NCBI GenBank assembly: GCA_041737835.1
Contig: JBGSQY010000051.1
Direction: 5' to 3' (one strand)
From: Bythopirellula sp041737835
GTDB taxonomy: Bacteria; Planctomycetota; Planctomycetia; Pirellulales; Lacipirellulaceae
Length of the DNA stretch: 64,000 nt
Shown here: piece after piece, positions 42,472 to 51,156 of the stretch
How positions within the stretch are numbered: the stretch's first letter is position 1
Layout: each line of letters begins with the position of its first letter
The notes under the pieces: generated by a model
Seen by the model: the letters and a program-made list of their open reading frames with translations, nothing else
The model's database searches: none
Told to the model about the DNA's origin: nothing
Translations under genes and position numbers: made by a program

Positions 42472-42738
42472 ATGCACACGATTGAAACCCATTGGGAGGA
42501 CGAAGAGAATAATCGCCACGTGGCGTTCGCGGTGGAATTTGTCCGCCGGAACGACGCCGTTGAGATTCAATCGCTCACTCCCAAGCAAGTCACGTTTCTT
42601 TGTCCCCAGTCGAACGCCCCGCTGCGCAGCATCGGCGTCTGGACCGAAAAGGGCCGCGAACTCTTGGCCAACCAATTCCGCGCCAGCGAGCAGATCGCTC
42701 AACTGGAAAAAGAAATCGACGCGCATCTGGCCGTCTAG
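42472..42738 (+). CDS. Small hypothetical protein
   Basis: An 88-residue acidic protein from the ATG at 42472. It begins MHTIETHWEDEENNRHVAFAVEF, has a short KQVTFLCPQSNAP segment and ends with a helix (ASEQIAQLEKEIDAHL). There is no signal peptide and no recognised family. A rho-independent-like terminator follows 29 bases later, which supports it as a one-gene unit. Confidence 0.6.
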   Translation: MHTIETHWEDEENNRHVAFAVEFVRRNDAVEIQSLTPKQVTFLCPQSNAPLRSIGVWTEKGRELLANQFRASEQIAQLEKEIDAHLAV

Positions 42739-42766
42739 GCAAAGACACTTTATCGAACAGCAATAG

Positions 42767-42792
42767 CCCACGGCGCAAGCCGTGGGTTTTTT
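42767..42792 (+). terminator. Factor-independent terminator
   Basis: A perfect 8-bp stem CCCACGGC/GCCGTGGG with a GCAA tetraloop is followed by six T. It lies 29 bases after the 42472 gene stop and before the convergent PDZ-protein gene. Confidence 0.85.
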
Positions 42793-42812
42793 CATACAAA
42801 TACGCCGCTGTA

Positions 42813-43907
42813 TTACCGTCGATCCAAGCGAAACTTATGCAGATCCACTTTCGGCAACGTATTCACTTCGCGACCCATGTTGATCGGTGTCACGGCCCCC
42901 GCACCTTTAATGCCCCATTGGGCGAACGTCACTTTGAGTTCAAGCGTTTCCGGTGTATCGTTCGGCCGCGGCCGCAGGATGGTGAACATCACGGAATCCC
43001 CAGGCTCGTGTTGGGCAATCAGGTCTTTCATCGCCAAAAAATCTTTGATCTCTTCGCCGTTGATCTTGGCAATGATGTCGTTCTCTCGAATGCCCGCCTT
43101 GTCGGCGGCACTTTCGGCCACGACCTTCGCAACGATGGCTTGATTACCAGAGGTCATCCCCTGCACACCTAGAAAGGCACCGCTCCCCACGTCGACCGTG
43201 GCCTTAATCTTACCTTTCAGATTTTCGATGGCCTCCGGCGTAATTTGCTTCGCGCCATAAAGTTCCACGCGTAGCAATTGCGGCATCCGCTCCAAAACTT
43301 CCAACGCCTCATCACCGAGCGGAGCAGAATGGTAACAAACCAGCACCGCATGAGGAACTTGCGTCAGATGTTCAAGCCCTTCAACGCCACCGTTCCATTC
43401 CGAGCCAATCACAATTTGAATGCTGTGGTCGGGGCGTGTAATCATCATTCCGTTGATCTGCACGCCAACTTGGAAAGAGCCCCCTAGTTTCGCGATCTCC
43501 TTGAGCGCGACATTCTCGCGCACCTGGGCCAACATTTCTTTGGCTATGGCCGCTTCTTTGGGGCGATTGTCCAGCCCCGCCAGTGCTTCGAGCGCCGCAA
43601 CCTGCAACTTGGCGTCTTCGGCTTCCGACCATGTGAGCAAAATATTCAGCGCCCGGGTCGAGCTTTCCAGCGTGCCGTTTCGAGCCGCTTCCACGACCTC
43701 GTTAATCGCGGGAATTCCAGCTTCGGTGATCCGTTTTTGCGACCTTTCGCGAGTATCGAACAGTTCGCTGTCGAGCTCGCCGACCCACCAGGAAATCTCG
43801 CTCTCGGAATTGGGGGACGATTCCTGAACCGGCGCAGGCTCGGCCCACAGTGGGCCCGGCACCACGGAGGCCAGCGTCACAAGGCAGGAAAACAAGAGAT
43901 TACGCAT
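42813..43907 (-). CDS. Secreted PDZ-domain protein
   Basis: A 364-residue protein with a signal peptide (LLFSCLVTLASVVPGPLWA). A helical HEAT-like region at about 45-140 includes WVGELDSELFDTRERSQKRI and LQVAALEALAG. A middle LRR-like VLERMPQLLRVELYGAKQI segment follows. A C-terminal PDZ domain at about 245-335 has AIVAKVVAESAADKAGIRENDIIAKINGEEIKD. There are no protease residues, so it is a periplasmic binding or scaffold protein rather than an enzyme. It is divergent from the gene at 44006. Confidence 0.8.
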   Translation of the reverse strand: MRNLLFSCLVTLASVVPGPLWAEPAPVQESSPNSESEISWWVGELDSELFDTRERSQKRITEAGIPAINEVVEAARNGTLESSTRALNILLTWSEAEDAKLQVAALEALAGLDNRPKEAAIAKEMLAQVRENVALKEIAKLGGSFQVGVQINGMMITRPDHSIQIVIGSEWNGGVEGLEHLTQVPHAVLVCYHSAPLGDEALEVLERMPQLLRVELYGAKQITPEAIENLKGKIKATVDVGSGAFLGVQGMTSGNQAIVAKVVAESAADKAGIRENDIIAKINGEEIKDFLAMKDLIAQHEPGDSVMFTILRPRPNDTPETLELKVTFAQWGIKGAGAVTPINMGREVNTLPKVDLHKFRLDRR

Positions 43908-44005
43908 GTCGTAATTGTACCACTTTCTGCGTTTTTGTCCGCGACCAATATTTCGTCTCGCGCGGTCTCTTTATTTAAATTGCCCATTCGATTACGCTCG
44001 CAGAC

Positions 44006-45166
44006 ATGAAATTTGCCCTGCTAGGCGCCGATCCCGAAAGTTGCCTGCTCGTCGCGAGTGCCGCGGAATTGGGCCACGAAATTGTCTGGTATGGCGACGT
44101 CGCCCAGGTCGACCGGGCGACCCACCCCTGGCTCGCCGAGGCCGATCAGGCCGACGACTGGGAAGCACTGTTCGACCGCGACTTCTGCGATTTCGTCATC
44201 GTGGGTCGTGGCGATGCTCCCTCCGCTCGCCGGATCGAGCAAGTCATCCAGCTCGTCCGCATCGGCATACCACTGCTCACTACGTTTCCGCTGCACGAAT
44301 CGGTGCTGACCTATTACGAAATCGACATGGCCCGGCTCGATAGTGGCGCGGTCCTGTGGCATTTCAATCCGCTGGTGGCTCAAACCAATCGCATCGAAGA
44401 ATTCGCCAGTTGGATTCACAAAGGGCATCCCGAGCTGGGCCCCATCGAGCAATTCATCTGCGACCGTCCGCTGGACGACCGTTCCAAAGACAAAGTCTTG
44501 TGGCATTTCGCACGCGATGTGGAACTCTTGGACAAGATCGCCGGACCGCTCGATCGCCTCGGCGCGCTTGGCTCGCCCGACGAAGCGGCGACCTACTCGG
44601 GTTTGAGCGTTCAACTCCTGGGCAAAAGCCAAGTCCCCATTCGCTGGGCCGTGGGTCCCGCGGATCAATCAGCTTACCCAACGCTCACCTTCGTGGGTCA
44701 AAAGGGTCGCGTGCGATTTGAGTTTGATAAAAGCAGCGTTTTTCGCTCGCTCGAAACCTCAATTCCTCACGAATTGCTTCCCACCACGGCCGCGACGCAT
44801 TGCATCAAAGAATTCGTCACCGCGGTGGATGAAATGCGTTCGCGCACCACGTGGCTCGCGGCACTCCGCGCGATGGAGCTCACCGACACGATTGAAATCA
44901 GCCTCCGCCGTGGACGCATGATCGACGTCCATCATCAGCAACTCACCGAAGAGTTATCATTCCGTGGCCGGATGTCAGCCGTGGGCTGCTTCGTGCTGCT
45001 GCTCTTGCCGCCACTACTGATCTTTGCCGGTTGGTTTGGAGATCTGCTGGGCCTGCAATTCGCCAAAAACTGGTGGGCCATCGGCCTGTTGGGGTTACTC
45101 GCCCTCTTTCTACTCGTACAGTTCGCACCCAAGCTACTACTGAAAAAGCCGAACAACGGTCGTTAA
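44006..45166 (+). CDS. Gfo/Idh/MocA-like protein with C-terminal membrane anchor
   Basis: A 386-residue protein. The N-terminal half looks like a Rossmann fold with degenerate binding loop FALLGADPESCLLVASAA and DFVIVGRGD, then PLLTTFPLHESVL in place of EKP. The middle resembles the Gfo/Idh C-terminal sheet domain (TLTFVGQKGRVRFEF). The last 55 residues form two hydrophobic helices (VLLLLPPLLIFAGWF and IGLLGLLALFLLV). The catalytic lysine is not evident, so it may be a catalytically silent, membrane-tethered relative. Confidence 0.65.
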   Translation: MKFALLGADPESCLLVASAAELGHEIVWYGDVAQVDRATHPWLAEADQADDWEALFDRDFCDFVIVGRGDAPSARRIEQVIQLVRIGIPLLTTFPLHESVLTYYEIDMARLDSGAVLWHFNPLVAQTNRIEEFASWIHKGHPELGPIEQFICDRPLDDRSKDKVLWHFARDVELLDKIAGPLDRLGALGSPDEAATYSGLSVQLLGKSQVPIRWAVGPADQSAYPTLTFVGQKGRVRFEFDKSSVFRSLETSIPHELLPTTAATHCIKEFVTAVDEMRSRTTWLAALRAMELTDTIEISLRRGRMIDVHHQQLTEELSFRGRMSAVGCFVLLLLPPLLIFAGWFGDLLGLQFAKNWWAIGLLGLLALFLLVQFAPKLLLKKPNNGR

Positions 45167-45348
45167 CCTGCATCGTCCCGATGCCGTGCCGCACACGATT
45201 TGCTAGCACCCTCTTCCCGAGTTTAACGGTTACACAAAAGTTGTCACCCGTCGCGTGCCGATTTTGCGTTTAGGGGAAAATGCCGTTGGCTCGCGACCTT
45301 GGGGGGCCGAGCCAGCCGTTTGCCCCGTTATCCGAAACAGGGGGGGCC

Positions 45349-45831
45349 GTGTTTCAACGCGTCTTGCTATATTCAGCGTTCATGCTGACGGCGGCTGGGA
45401 TCAGCGGCTGCGCACCAATTGCCTGCGGCACGAACCAATGCGGCTGCGCAATCGATAGCGTACTCGGCTGTGGTCAATACGGCGGTGGCGGCAATTGTTG
45501 CGATTGCGGTGATGGCGTTTGCTGCGCCCCTGGTGGTGGCTGTCACAACGGCTGTGGCATTCGCGGACGATTGGCGGGTTGCACCTGCGGCGGCTTAGGT
45601 CGCTGTGGCATCTGCCAAGCCCACGCTCGCCTGCTAGCATTGAAGCACCAGCATTGCATGATCGCCGTGGGACCTCCTGCCGTCAAATTTCAGCCTCAGA
45701 TGCCACCCGAGTTTCTGCCGGTTCCGACGCAGCCGATCATGGCCAACGTCAACACGTGTGCCCCGGTGGAAATGCGCGGCTCGGTCGACGCCGGCTGGGG
45801 CCGCTACTTCGTGGTCGAGCCTCACGACTGA
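45349..45831 (+). CDS. Cys- and Gly-rich lipoprotein
   Basis: A 160-residue protein from a proposed GTG at 45349. The signal LLYSAFMLTAAGISGC ends in a lipobox (Cys21). Residues 21-90 hold most of 18 cysteines among glycines, with clusters CGTNQCGC, NCCDCGDGVCC and GCTCGGLGRCGIC. The C-terminus is Pro-rich (PPEFLPVPTQP). It is a likely surface or periplasmic cysteine-rich protein of the kind scattered through planctomycete genomes. Metal binding or disulphide cross-linking is inference. An ATG at 45280 would hide the lipobox. Confidence 0.68.
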   Translation: MFQRVLLYSAFMLTAAGISGCAPIACGTNQCGCAIDSVLGCGQYGGGGNCCDCGDGVCCAPGGGCHNGCGIRGRLAGCTCGGLGRCGICQAHARLLALKHQHCMIAVGPPAVKFQPQMPPEFLPVPTQPIMANVNTCAPVEMRGSVDAGWGRYFVVEPHD

Positions 45832-46259
45832 GTTCATTCTCAAACCTACCGACCTCAAAGATGTCGGCTACAGCTTTTGACTGTAGCCGAGGTCTGTGAC
45901 CTCGGTCTTTCTCCGTCCTCGCTCTTTTCTGGGGCTGAGGTCTCCGCCATCGGTCTTGGCAATCTCCGACCTCAAAGAGGTCAGCCACAGCTTTCAAGAT
46001 CAGCCACAGTTAGGGCCAACTCTGATCACGGCTGAATCGCAGCACAATTTTCGTGACCGGCCTATCCGCCCCACAACTTGAGCCGTGTTTTCCACGACTG
46101 ACAATCTGGGGGTTTTATGAGGGAGGCCGGTCGTAGCGTTTAAGCGCCCCGTGACGGCTGGCCGATCAACGCTTCTGTCTAACACCGACTTTCCCCGCAG
46201 ATTGTCGGCCCGGCATTATGGCGCGTCGGCGTGCCAGTACCCTCATTCGGACGACCCAC
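45832..46259. repeat. Repeat-rich intergenic region
   Basis: The 428-base gap contains a 10-bp stem TCGGCTACAG/CTGTAGCCGA (45864-45873 with 45881-45890). It also has a direct repeat of about 30 bases, CCGACCTCAAAGATGTCGGC at 45849 and CCGACCTCAAAGAGGTCAGC at 45966. The remaining 260 bases before the protease gene show nothing else I can support. Confidence 0.65.
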
Positions 46260-47651
46260 ATGCACGACCTGCGCTCCCGCGACGCCGTTCTGAAGTTGTT
46301 TCCCGCCGGCCTGCGATTGCTCGCCATTTTGGGATTGGCCTGTTCGGTGCAACTCGCGAGCGCGGCCGAAAGTGCCCGCATGACGCCCATCGTGCGTGCG
46401 GTTCGCAACGCCAGCCCCGCCGTCGTCAATATCCAAGGCCAGAAGTCAGTTGTCGAAACCACTGAATCCTCACGCCAGGTTTCCAAGCAAGTCAACGGCA
46501 TGGGCACCGGCGTGATCATCGATCCCCGGGGCTTCATTCTCACGAACTTCCACGTCGTCGATGGCGTGAAGCGGATCAACGTGACACTTTCCACCGGCCA
46601 AGCCTTCGTCGCCAAGATTGTGGCCCGCGATGCCCAAACCGATTTGGCGATTATCCGTATCAATGCATCGTTTGAACTGCCGGTGATCAACATTGGCTCG
46701 TCCCGCGATCTGATGACCGGCGAGACGGTTGTCGCCGTCGGCAATGCCTTTGGCTATGAAAACACGGTCACCACGGGTATCATCAGCCAACTGCACCGCA
46801 ATGTGCAGGTGAACGAAACTCAACAATATCTTGATCTGATCCAAACCGATGCCAGCATCAACCCCGGCAATTCCGGCGGCCCGCTACTGAACATCGACGG
46901 CGAAATGATCGGCGTGAACGTCGCCGTCCGTGCCGGGGCGCAAGGGATTGGCTTTGCGATTCCCGTAGACAATGCCTTGGAAGTCGCCACAAAGCTGATA
47001 AGCATCGAGCAGCTTGATAACAACTGGCACGGCATGGCCGCACTGACGTTAAACACAGCTGGCCCGGTGACGATTGCCCGCGTCGACCGCAATAGCCCCG
47101 CCGAGGTTTGCGGCATCGCTCGCGGCGATTTGATTCAAAGCATCGGCAGCACCCAAATCCGCCGTCCGATGGACATCGAGCGAGCTTTGCTGGGACGGCG
47201 CTCCGGTGAAAAGATTCCCGTGCAAGTTGTTCGCGACAACCAGGAAATGACCGTCGACCTGCAACTCGCTAGCAAGACAGGTGCTCCCACACGAGTGAAA
47301 GAACGCGAACCAGCCAATACCTTCGATCAAGCCACCTGGGAAACGCTCGGGCTGATTCTCGAAGAAGAACCCGCCGAAGGCTTCCGTGAAAAATCGTTGC
47401 CCTACGAAGGGGGCATGCGAGTTGTCTCGGTGAAGCCTGAAAGTTCCGCCGCCCGCCAAGGGGTTCGCGAGGGCGACATTCTCGTTCGCTTCCACCGCTG
47501 GACCACCGTCTCACAAGCCGACGTGCAATTCTTAGTCGACCACGCCGACACGCTCTCCCAAGCCGGGTCACTCAAGTTCTACATCGTTCGCGGCGACAAG
47601 ACCCACTTCGCCCAGATGGAAGTGGCGAATCGTACGGGCACCGTGCGGTAG
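46260..47651 (+). CDS. HtrA/Deg-type serine protease with two PDZ domains
   Basis: A 463-residue periplasmic protease from the ATG at 46260 with a signal peptide (LLAILGLACSVQLASA). The trypsin-like triad is H98 (LTNFHVVDG), D128 (DAQTDLAII) and S205 (NPGNSGGPLL). A first PDZ lies at about 270-330 (GPVTIARVDRNSPAEVCGIARGDLI). A second at about 380-450 has MRVVSVKPESSAARQGVREGDILVRF. It should degrade or refold misfolded envelope proteins. There is no obvious sensor pair next to it. Confidence 0.93.
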   Translation: MHDLRSRDAVLKLFPAGLRLLAILGLACSVQLASAAESARMTPIVRAVRNASPAVVNIQGQKSVVETTESSRQVSKQVNGMGTGVIIDPRGFILTNFHVVDGVKRINVTLSTGQAFVAKIVARDAQTDLAIIRINASFELPVINIGSSRDLMTGETVVAVGNAFGYENTVTTGIISQLHRNVQVNETQQYLDLIQTDASINPGNSGGPLLNIDGEMIGVNVAVRAGAQGIGFAIPVDNALEVATKLISIEQLDNNWHGMAALTLNTAGPVTIARVDRNSPAEVCGIARGDLIQSIGSTQIRRPMDIERALLGRRSGEKIPVQVVRDNQEMTVDLQLASKTGAPTRVKEREPANTFDQATWETLGLILEEEPAEGFREKSLPYEGGMRVVSVKPESSAARQGVREGDILVRFHRWTTVSQADVQFLVDHADTLSQAGSLKFYIVRGDKTHFAQMEVANRTGTVR

Positions 47652-47653
47652 AT

Positions 47654-47908
47654 TCAGTTCCAATTGAGAACGCGAATAATAGTTACAAGCATGTCTTCGG
47701 CTTCTGCTTGAAAATCTATGGCAATTGGTGGCTCAATCACCAGGCGTCGTTTGCCGCCGCGCGATTCACCAGTGTTTAAGGGATCTGTTTGCAATTGAGT
47801 CTCGATCGTTTCAGCAGCTGTCGTGACAGCGTTTCGATCGAGTGCATCCATCCAGAGAGTAGCCAATTCGTCACGAGCAGACGGCCTGTATGTCACCGTC
47901 CACTTCAT
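47654..47908 (-). CDS. ParE/RelE-like toxin
   Basis: An 84-residue protein from the ATG at 47908. WTVTYRPSARDELATLWMDA is the ParE/RelE N-terminal pattern, and RRLVIEPPIAIDF with the terminal MLVTIIRVLNW is its C-terminal sheet. RelE-type proteins cleave mRNA at the ribosome and ParE types attack gyrase; which one this is cannot be told here. Its start overlaps the stop of the upstream partner by 4 bases. It is small and convergent with the htrA-like gene 2 bases away. Confidence 0.75.
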   Translation of the reverse strand: MKWTVTYRPSARDELATLWMDALDRNAVTTAAETIETQLQTDPLNTGESRGGKRRLVIEPPIAIDFQAEAEDMLVTIIRVLNWN

Positions 47909-48144
47909 TTGACGCCCAGTTGCTTCCAGATTTCTTCCAAAGTATAGCCGCCAGTTTCCGCTCTCCGGCGTTCCCATTCTTCCTCGCTCAAATCACATTT
48001 GTAGCTGGCATAGAGCATCTTGACGTACTCGTCTTTGGGCAAGAAATGACCAAGCACGTGACCGTCGGTGTCTCGCAACTCGATATGCGACGACATTCCT
48101 CCAAGCATTTGTTGAATCGACGGATCAACGGTAATTTGTGTCAT
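47905..48144 (-). CDS. Putative antitoxin partner of ParE/RelE-like toxin
   Basis: A 79-residue protein ending in the 4-base overlap with the toxin start. It begins MTQITVDPSIQQMLGG, with a short beta segment (HIELRDTDGHVLGHFLPKDEY), and ends with a helix (TLEEIWKQLGV) that could wrap the toxin. No ribbon-helix-helix or HTH is evident, so DNA binding and autoregulation are not shown. The assignment rests on coupling to the toxin and on size. Confidence 0.6.
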   Translation of the reverse strand: MTQITVDPSIQQMLGGMSSHIELRDTDGHVLGHFLPKDEYVKMLYASYKCDLSEEEWERRRAETGGYTLEEIWKQLGVK

Positions 48145-48280
48145 GGTCGTAGCCCTCGCAAATGGAAAAAGCCTTCTCAGCCTTAAATTATACCATAGTG
48201 TTAGGCGGCGAACACATCAACAAAAATGGCCGCTACCGACTTTAACCGGCAACGGCCTTTGAGATTAGTAATGGTTGGCC

Positions 48281-49768
48281 TTAGCTCATCGCCACCGTCA
48301 CGGTCTTAAGTTCCGTGTACGCCGCCAGGCCGGCTTCGCCCAGTTCGCGGCCTAGGCCGCTTTCTTTGAAACCGCCAAACGGCGCAGCTGCATCGAAGAC
48401 GTCGTAGCAGTTGACCCACACGGTGCCCGCGCGGATCTTCGAGGCCAGCGTGTGCGCCTTGCCGATGTCACGGGTCCACACGGCGGCGGCCAAACCAAAT
48501 TGCGTGCCATTCGCACGACGGGCAATCTCATCCAGATCGCTGAATTTCAGCACGCTCATCACGGGGCCGAAGATTTCTTCCTTGGCGATCCGCATGTCGT
48601 CTTCGACGTTGGTGAACAACGTAGGCTCGATGAAGAAGCCTTTGTCACCATGGCGTTTTCCACCGCTGACGAGCTTCGCGCCATCTTTCTTGCCGTATTC
48701 GATATACTGCAAAATCTTGTCAAACTGGGCCTGATCGACCTGTGGGCCTTGCTCGGTTTCGGGATCAAACGGATCACCCACCTTGCGAGCCTTGTTCTTC
48801 GCTTGGAGACGATCGACGAATTCGTCGTGAATCTCGTCCTCCACGAACAATCGGCTCCCCGCACAGCAGCACTGGCCCTGATTGAAGTACAGTGCGAAGT
48901 GCGCTCCATCCACCGCGGCATCGACGTCCGCATCGGAGAACACCACATTTGGGCTCTTGCCACCGAGTTCGAATGTCACGCGCTTCATGGTTTCGAGCGC
49001 GCTGCGTTGAATAATCTTGGCCGTGTTGCCTTCGCCGGTGAATGCAATCTTGTCCACGCCGGGATGCGCGACAAGCGCCGCACCTGCCGTGGGACCGTAA
49101 CCCGGCACGACGTTGATCACGCCGTCGGGAATTCCCGCCTTCTGAGCCAGCCGTGCCATCCGCAAACAGGTGAGCGGTGTTTGCTCGGCGGGCTTCATCA
49201 CGATCGTGCAACCGGCAGCCAGCGCAGGCCCCCATTTCCAGGCGGTCATCAGCGCGGGAAAGTTCCAAGGAATAATCTGCCCCACCACGCCGACTGGTTC
49301 GCGCTTGGTGTAGCAGAAATAGTTACCGCGGATGGGAATCGTTGAGCCATGAATCTTATCAGCCCAACCGGCGTAGTAGCGGATGCAATCGATCACCAGA
49401 GGAATGTCCGCGGCGCGCGAATCACGAATCGGCTTGCCGTTGTCCAGCGTTTCGAGTGCGGCGAGTTCTTCGGCATTCTCCTCCAACAAATCGGCGAACT
49501 TGTACATCAAGCGACCACGATCGCGAGCATCCATCCGCGACCATTCGCCGCCGTCGAATTGCTTGCGCGCGGCCTTCACGGCCAGATCGATGTCGGCCTT
49601 GTCCCCCTCGGCCACTTGCGCGATCACTTCCTCAGTGGCGGGATGAATCGTCTCAAATGTTTTGCCGCTCACCGACGGCACCCATTGACCATCGATAAAG
49701 CATTGCGACTGGCGCACCTTGGGTTTGGGAACTTTTTTGGACGACGGTTTTTCGGTAACGGTGGCCAT
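48281..49768 (-). CDS. NAD(P)-dependent aldehyde dehydrogenase
   Basis: A 495-residue ALDH superfamily enzyme. The N-terminal approach is IPWNFPALM, the catalytic Glu lies in FELGGKSPNVVF, and the nucleophile Cys in FNQGQCCCAGSRLFV. PFGGFKESGLGRELGEAGLAAYTELKTV is the C-terminal mark of the ALDH1/2-like or betaine-aldehyde type. It oxidises an aldehyde to the acid with NAD(P)+. The 25-residue basic lead (EKPSSKKVPKPKV) is outside the fold. It is a single gene; the substrate is unknown. Confidence 0.93.
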   Translation of the reverse strand: MATVTEKPSSKKVPKPKVRQSQCFIDGQWVPSVSGKTFETIHPATEEVIAQVAEGDKADIDLAVKAARKQFDGGEWSRMDARDRGRLMYKFADLLEENAEELAALETLDNGKPIRDSRAADIPLVIDCIRYYAGWADKIHGSTIPIRGNYFCYTKREPVGVVGQIIPWNFPALMTAWKWGPALAAGCTIVMKPAEQTPLTCLRMARLAQKAGIPDGVINVVPGYGPTAGAALVAHPGVDKIAFTGEGNTAKIIQRSALETMKRVTFELGGKSPNVVFSDADVDAAVDGAHFALYFNQGQCCCAGSRLFVEDEIHDEFVDRLQAKNKARKVGDPFDPETEQGPQVDQAQFDKILQYIEYGKKDGAKLVSGGKRHGDKGFFIEPTLFTNVEDDMRIAKEEIFGPVMSVLKFSDLDEIARRANGTQFGLAAAVWTRDIGKAHTLASKIRAGTVWVNCYDVFDAAAPFGGFKESGLGRELGEAGLAAYTELKTVTVAMS

Positions 49769-49927
49769 GATTGAATCTCCGCGGGAACAGATGGCTCGAT
49801 AAGACGCTAAGCAAGAAATTATAGGCGTTTAGCGTCCCAACATTCTAGCATCGCGGATAAGCAGTCGCCTAGTTGCAATTTTTCGCAACTAACTTAGCGA
49901 CATAAAGCGGTTGACCTGAAAGCCACA

Positions 49928-50140
49928 CTAGAGTTCACGGTCGCTCGGGCGCTCAATCATTTTGTTGACGCTTAAAGTGAGCGCGGACGCAATAAAGAAG
50001 ACGCCAATCGTCAGAGATCCTTTCCAAGCAAGCTTGTTATTAATATCACCCCAGATCAGAGTCAGAGCAAAAACGATCCCGGCAATAATGCAAACGATGC
50101 AGATGGTGTAGCAGATGAGATTGAGTTGCTTCAAATTCAT
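49928..50140 (-). CDS. Small two-helix membrane protein
   Basis: A 70-residue protein from the ATG at 50140. Two transmembrane segments (ICYTICIVCIIAGIVFALTLIW and LTIGVFFIASALTLSV) are separated by the polar GDINNKLAWKG, and a polar tail follows. The DNA is more AT-rich than its neighbours. There is no recognised family. A longer frame from 50176 adds a polar lead. Confidence 0.55.
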   Translation of the reverse strand: MNLKQLNLICYTICIVCIIAGIVFALTLIWGDINNKLAWKGSLTIGVFFIASALTLSVNKMIERPSDREL

Positions 50141-50294
50141 GTATGCTCCTTGCCTCTTGAGCCCATTGATTCGCACTCAATAATAATTAATCGGCTGTAA
50201 GAGAAACTCTGCTCATAGCTGAAGTATAGCAGAAATCTTAGAATCGACGAAAACGCAATTCGCATCTACCCCACGCTACGCAGGAATAGTCAAT

Positions 50295-50708
50295 ATGCCC
50301 AAGATCAACGGCATCCTCGAAACCGCACTCTATGTCGCCGATCTTCAGCGCGCGACCGATTTCTACTGTACGCTCTTCGGCTTTGAAATCCTCTCGCGAA
50401 GCGAACGGTTGATCGCGCTCAACGTGGCCGACTGCAACGTGCTGCTCTTATTTCTAACGGGAGTCACCCAAGAACCGTTGGAATTTGAATGCGGAGTCAT
50501 CCCGCCCCACGGCCCGGCTTGCGGGACGCACTTCGCCTTCTCGATAGCCAAGGAAGACTTCAAAGACTGGCAAGCGGAACTCTCTGCCCAACATGTTCCC
50601 ATCGAAAGCATCGTCAACTGGCCCGGCGGCGCGCGAAGCCTTTACATCCGCGATCCCGACGACAACTTGGTTGAGTTGATCACGCCAGGGTTCTGGGCGC
50701 TGAAATAA
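50295..50708 (+). CDS. VOC (glyoxalase/dioxygenase) superfamily protein
   Basis: A 137-residue protein with a paired beta-alpha-beta-beta-beta fold. The first half is ETALYVADLQRATDFYCTLFGFE. The second is HFAFSIAKEDFKDWQAEL, with the metal-type end GGARSLYIRDPDDNLVELITP. It belongs to the glyoxalase-bleomycin resistance fold. Whether it is an isomerase, a dioxygenase or a binding protein is open. It is convergent with the cupin gene, 19 bases away. Confidence 0.88.
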   Translation: MPKINGILETALYVADLQRATDFYCTLFGFEILSRSERLIALNVADCNVLLLFLTGVTQEPLEFECGVIPPHGPACGTHFAFSIAKEDFKDWQAELSAQHVPIESIVNWPGGARSLYIRDPDDNLVELITPGFWALK

Positions 50709-50727
50709 GTGATCGTCTTATTGGGCT

Positions 50728-51051
50728 TCAAAGTAGGATGGTCACTAATACTGAGGCGTCCTCAAGCCCCTTCAGGGCATGCTCTTCTTCGCCGCTTAAA
50801 TAAAGCATCTCCCCGGATTCGATGATCCTTGGCCCACGCGATGTCGTGAACTCGACGCATCCCTCCAAACATTGCACCGTGATCTCGCCCGCGACCTTGT
50901 GCGACGGTATGACTTTACCCGCGGGCAACACGAGCCGTATCACTTCCAAGCGTTCAGTTTTAATGAGAGTTTTGGTGCTGGAACTAGGTATCGCGCCAGT
51001 CAAAGGGCGAACGTCAATCACCTCTCCAGGTGCAGCGTGAGCAAGAGCCAT
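50728..51051 (-). CDS. Small cupin-domain protein
   Basis: A 107-residue single cupin. LPAGKVIPSHKVAGEITVQCLEGCVEF is the first cupin motif with the metal-type His/Glu pattern. The second motif is degenerate (SGEMLYLSGEEEHALKGLEDASVLVTI). It may bind a small ligand or act as a mono-cupin sensor. There is no neighbour on its strand. Confidence 0.8.
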   Translation of the reverse strand: MALAHAAPGEVIDVRPLTGAIPSSSTKTLIKTERLEVIRLVLPAGKVIPSHKVAGEITVQCLEGCVEFTTSRGPRIIESGEMLYLSGEEEHALKGLEDASVLVTILL

Positions 51052-51156
51052 CGTGATTTCCTTGGATGAGAGCTAGAAAAGGGTCTCAGCTAACGATGGC
51101 AGTATATCAGATACTCGCAAGGCGAGTGGACAAGCCACGTCAATCTGGGATTACAC

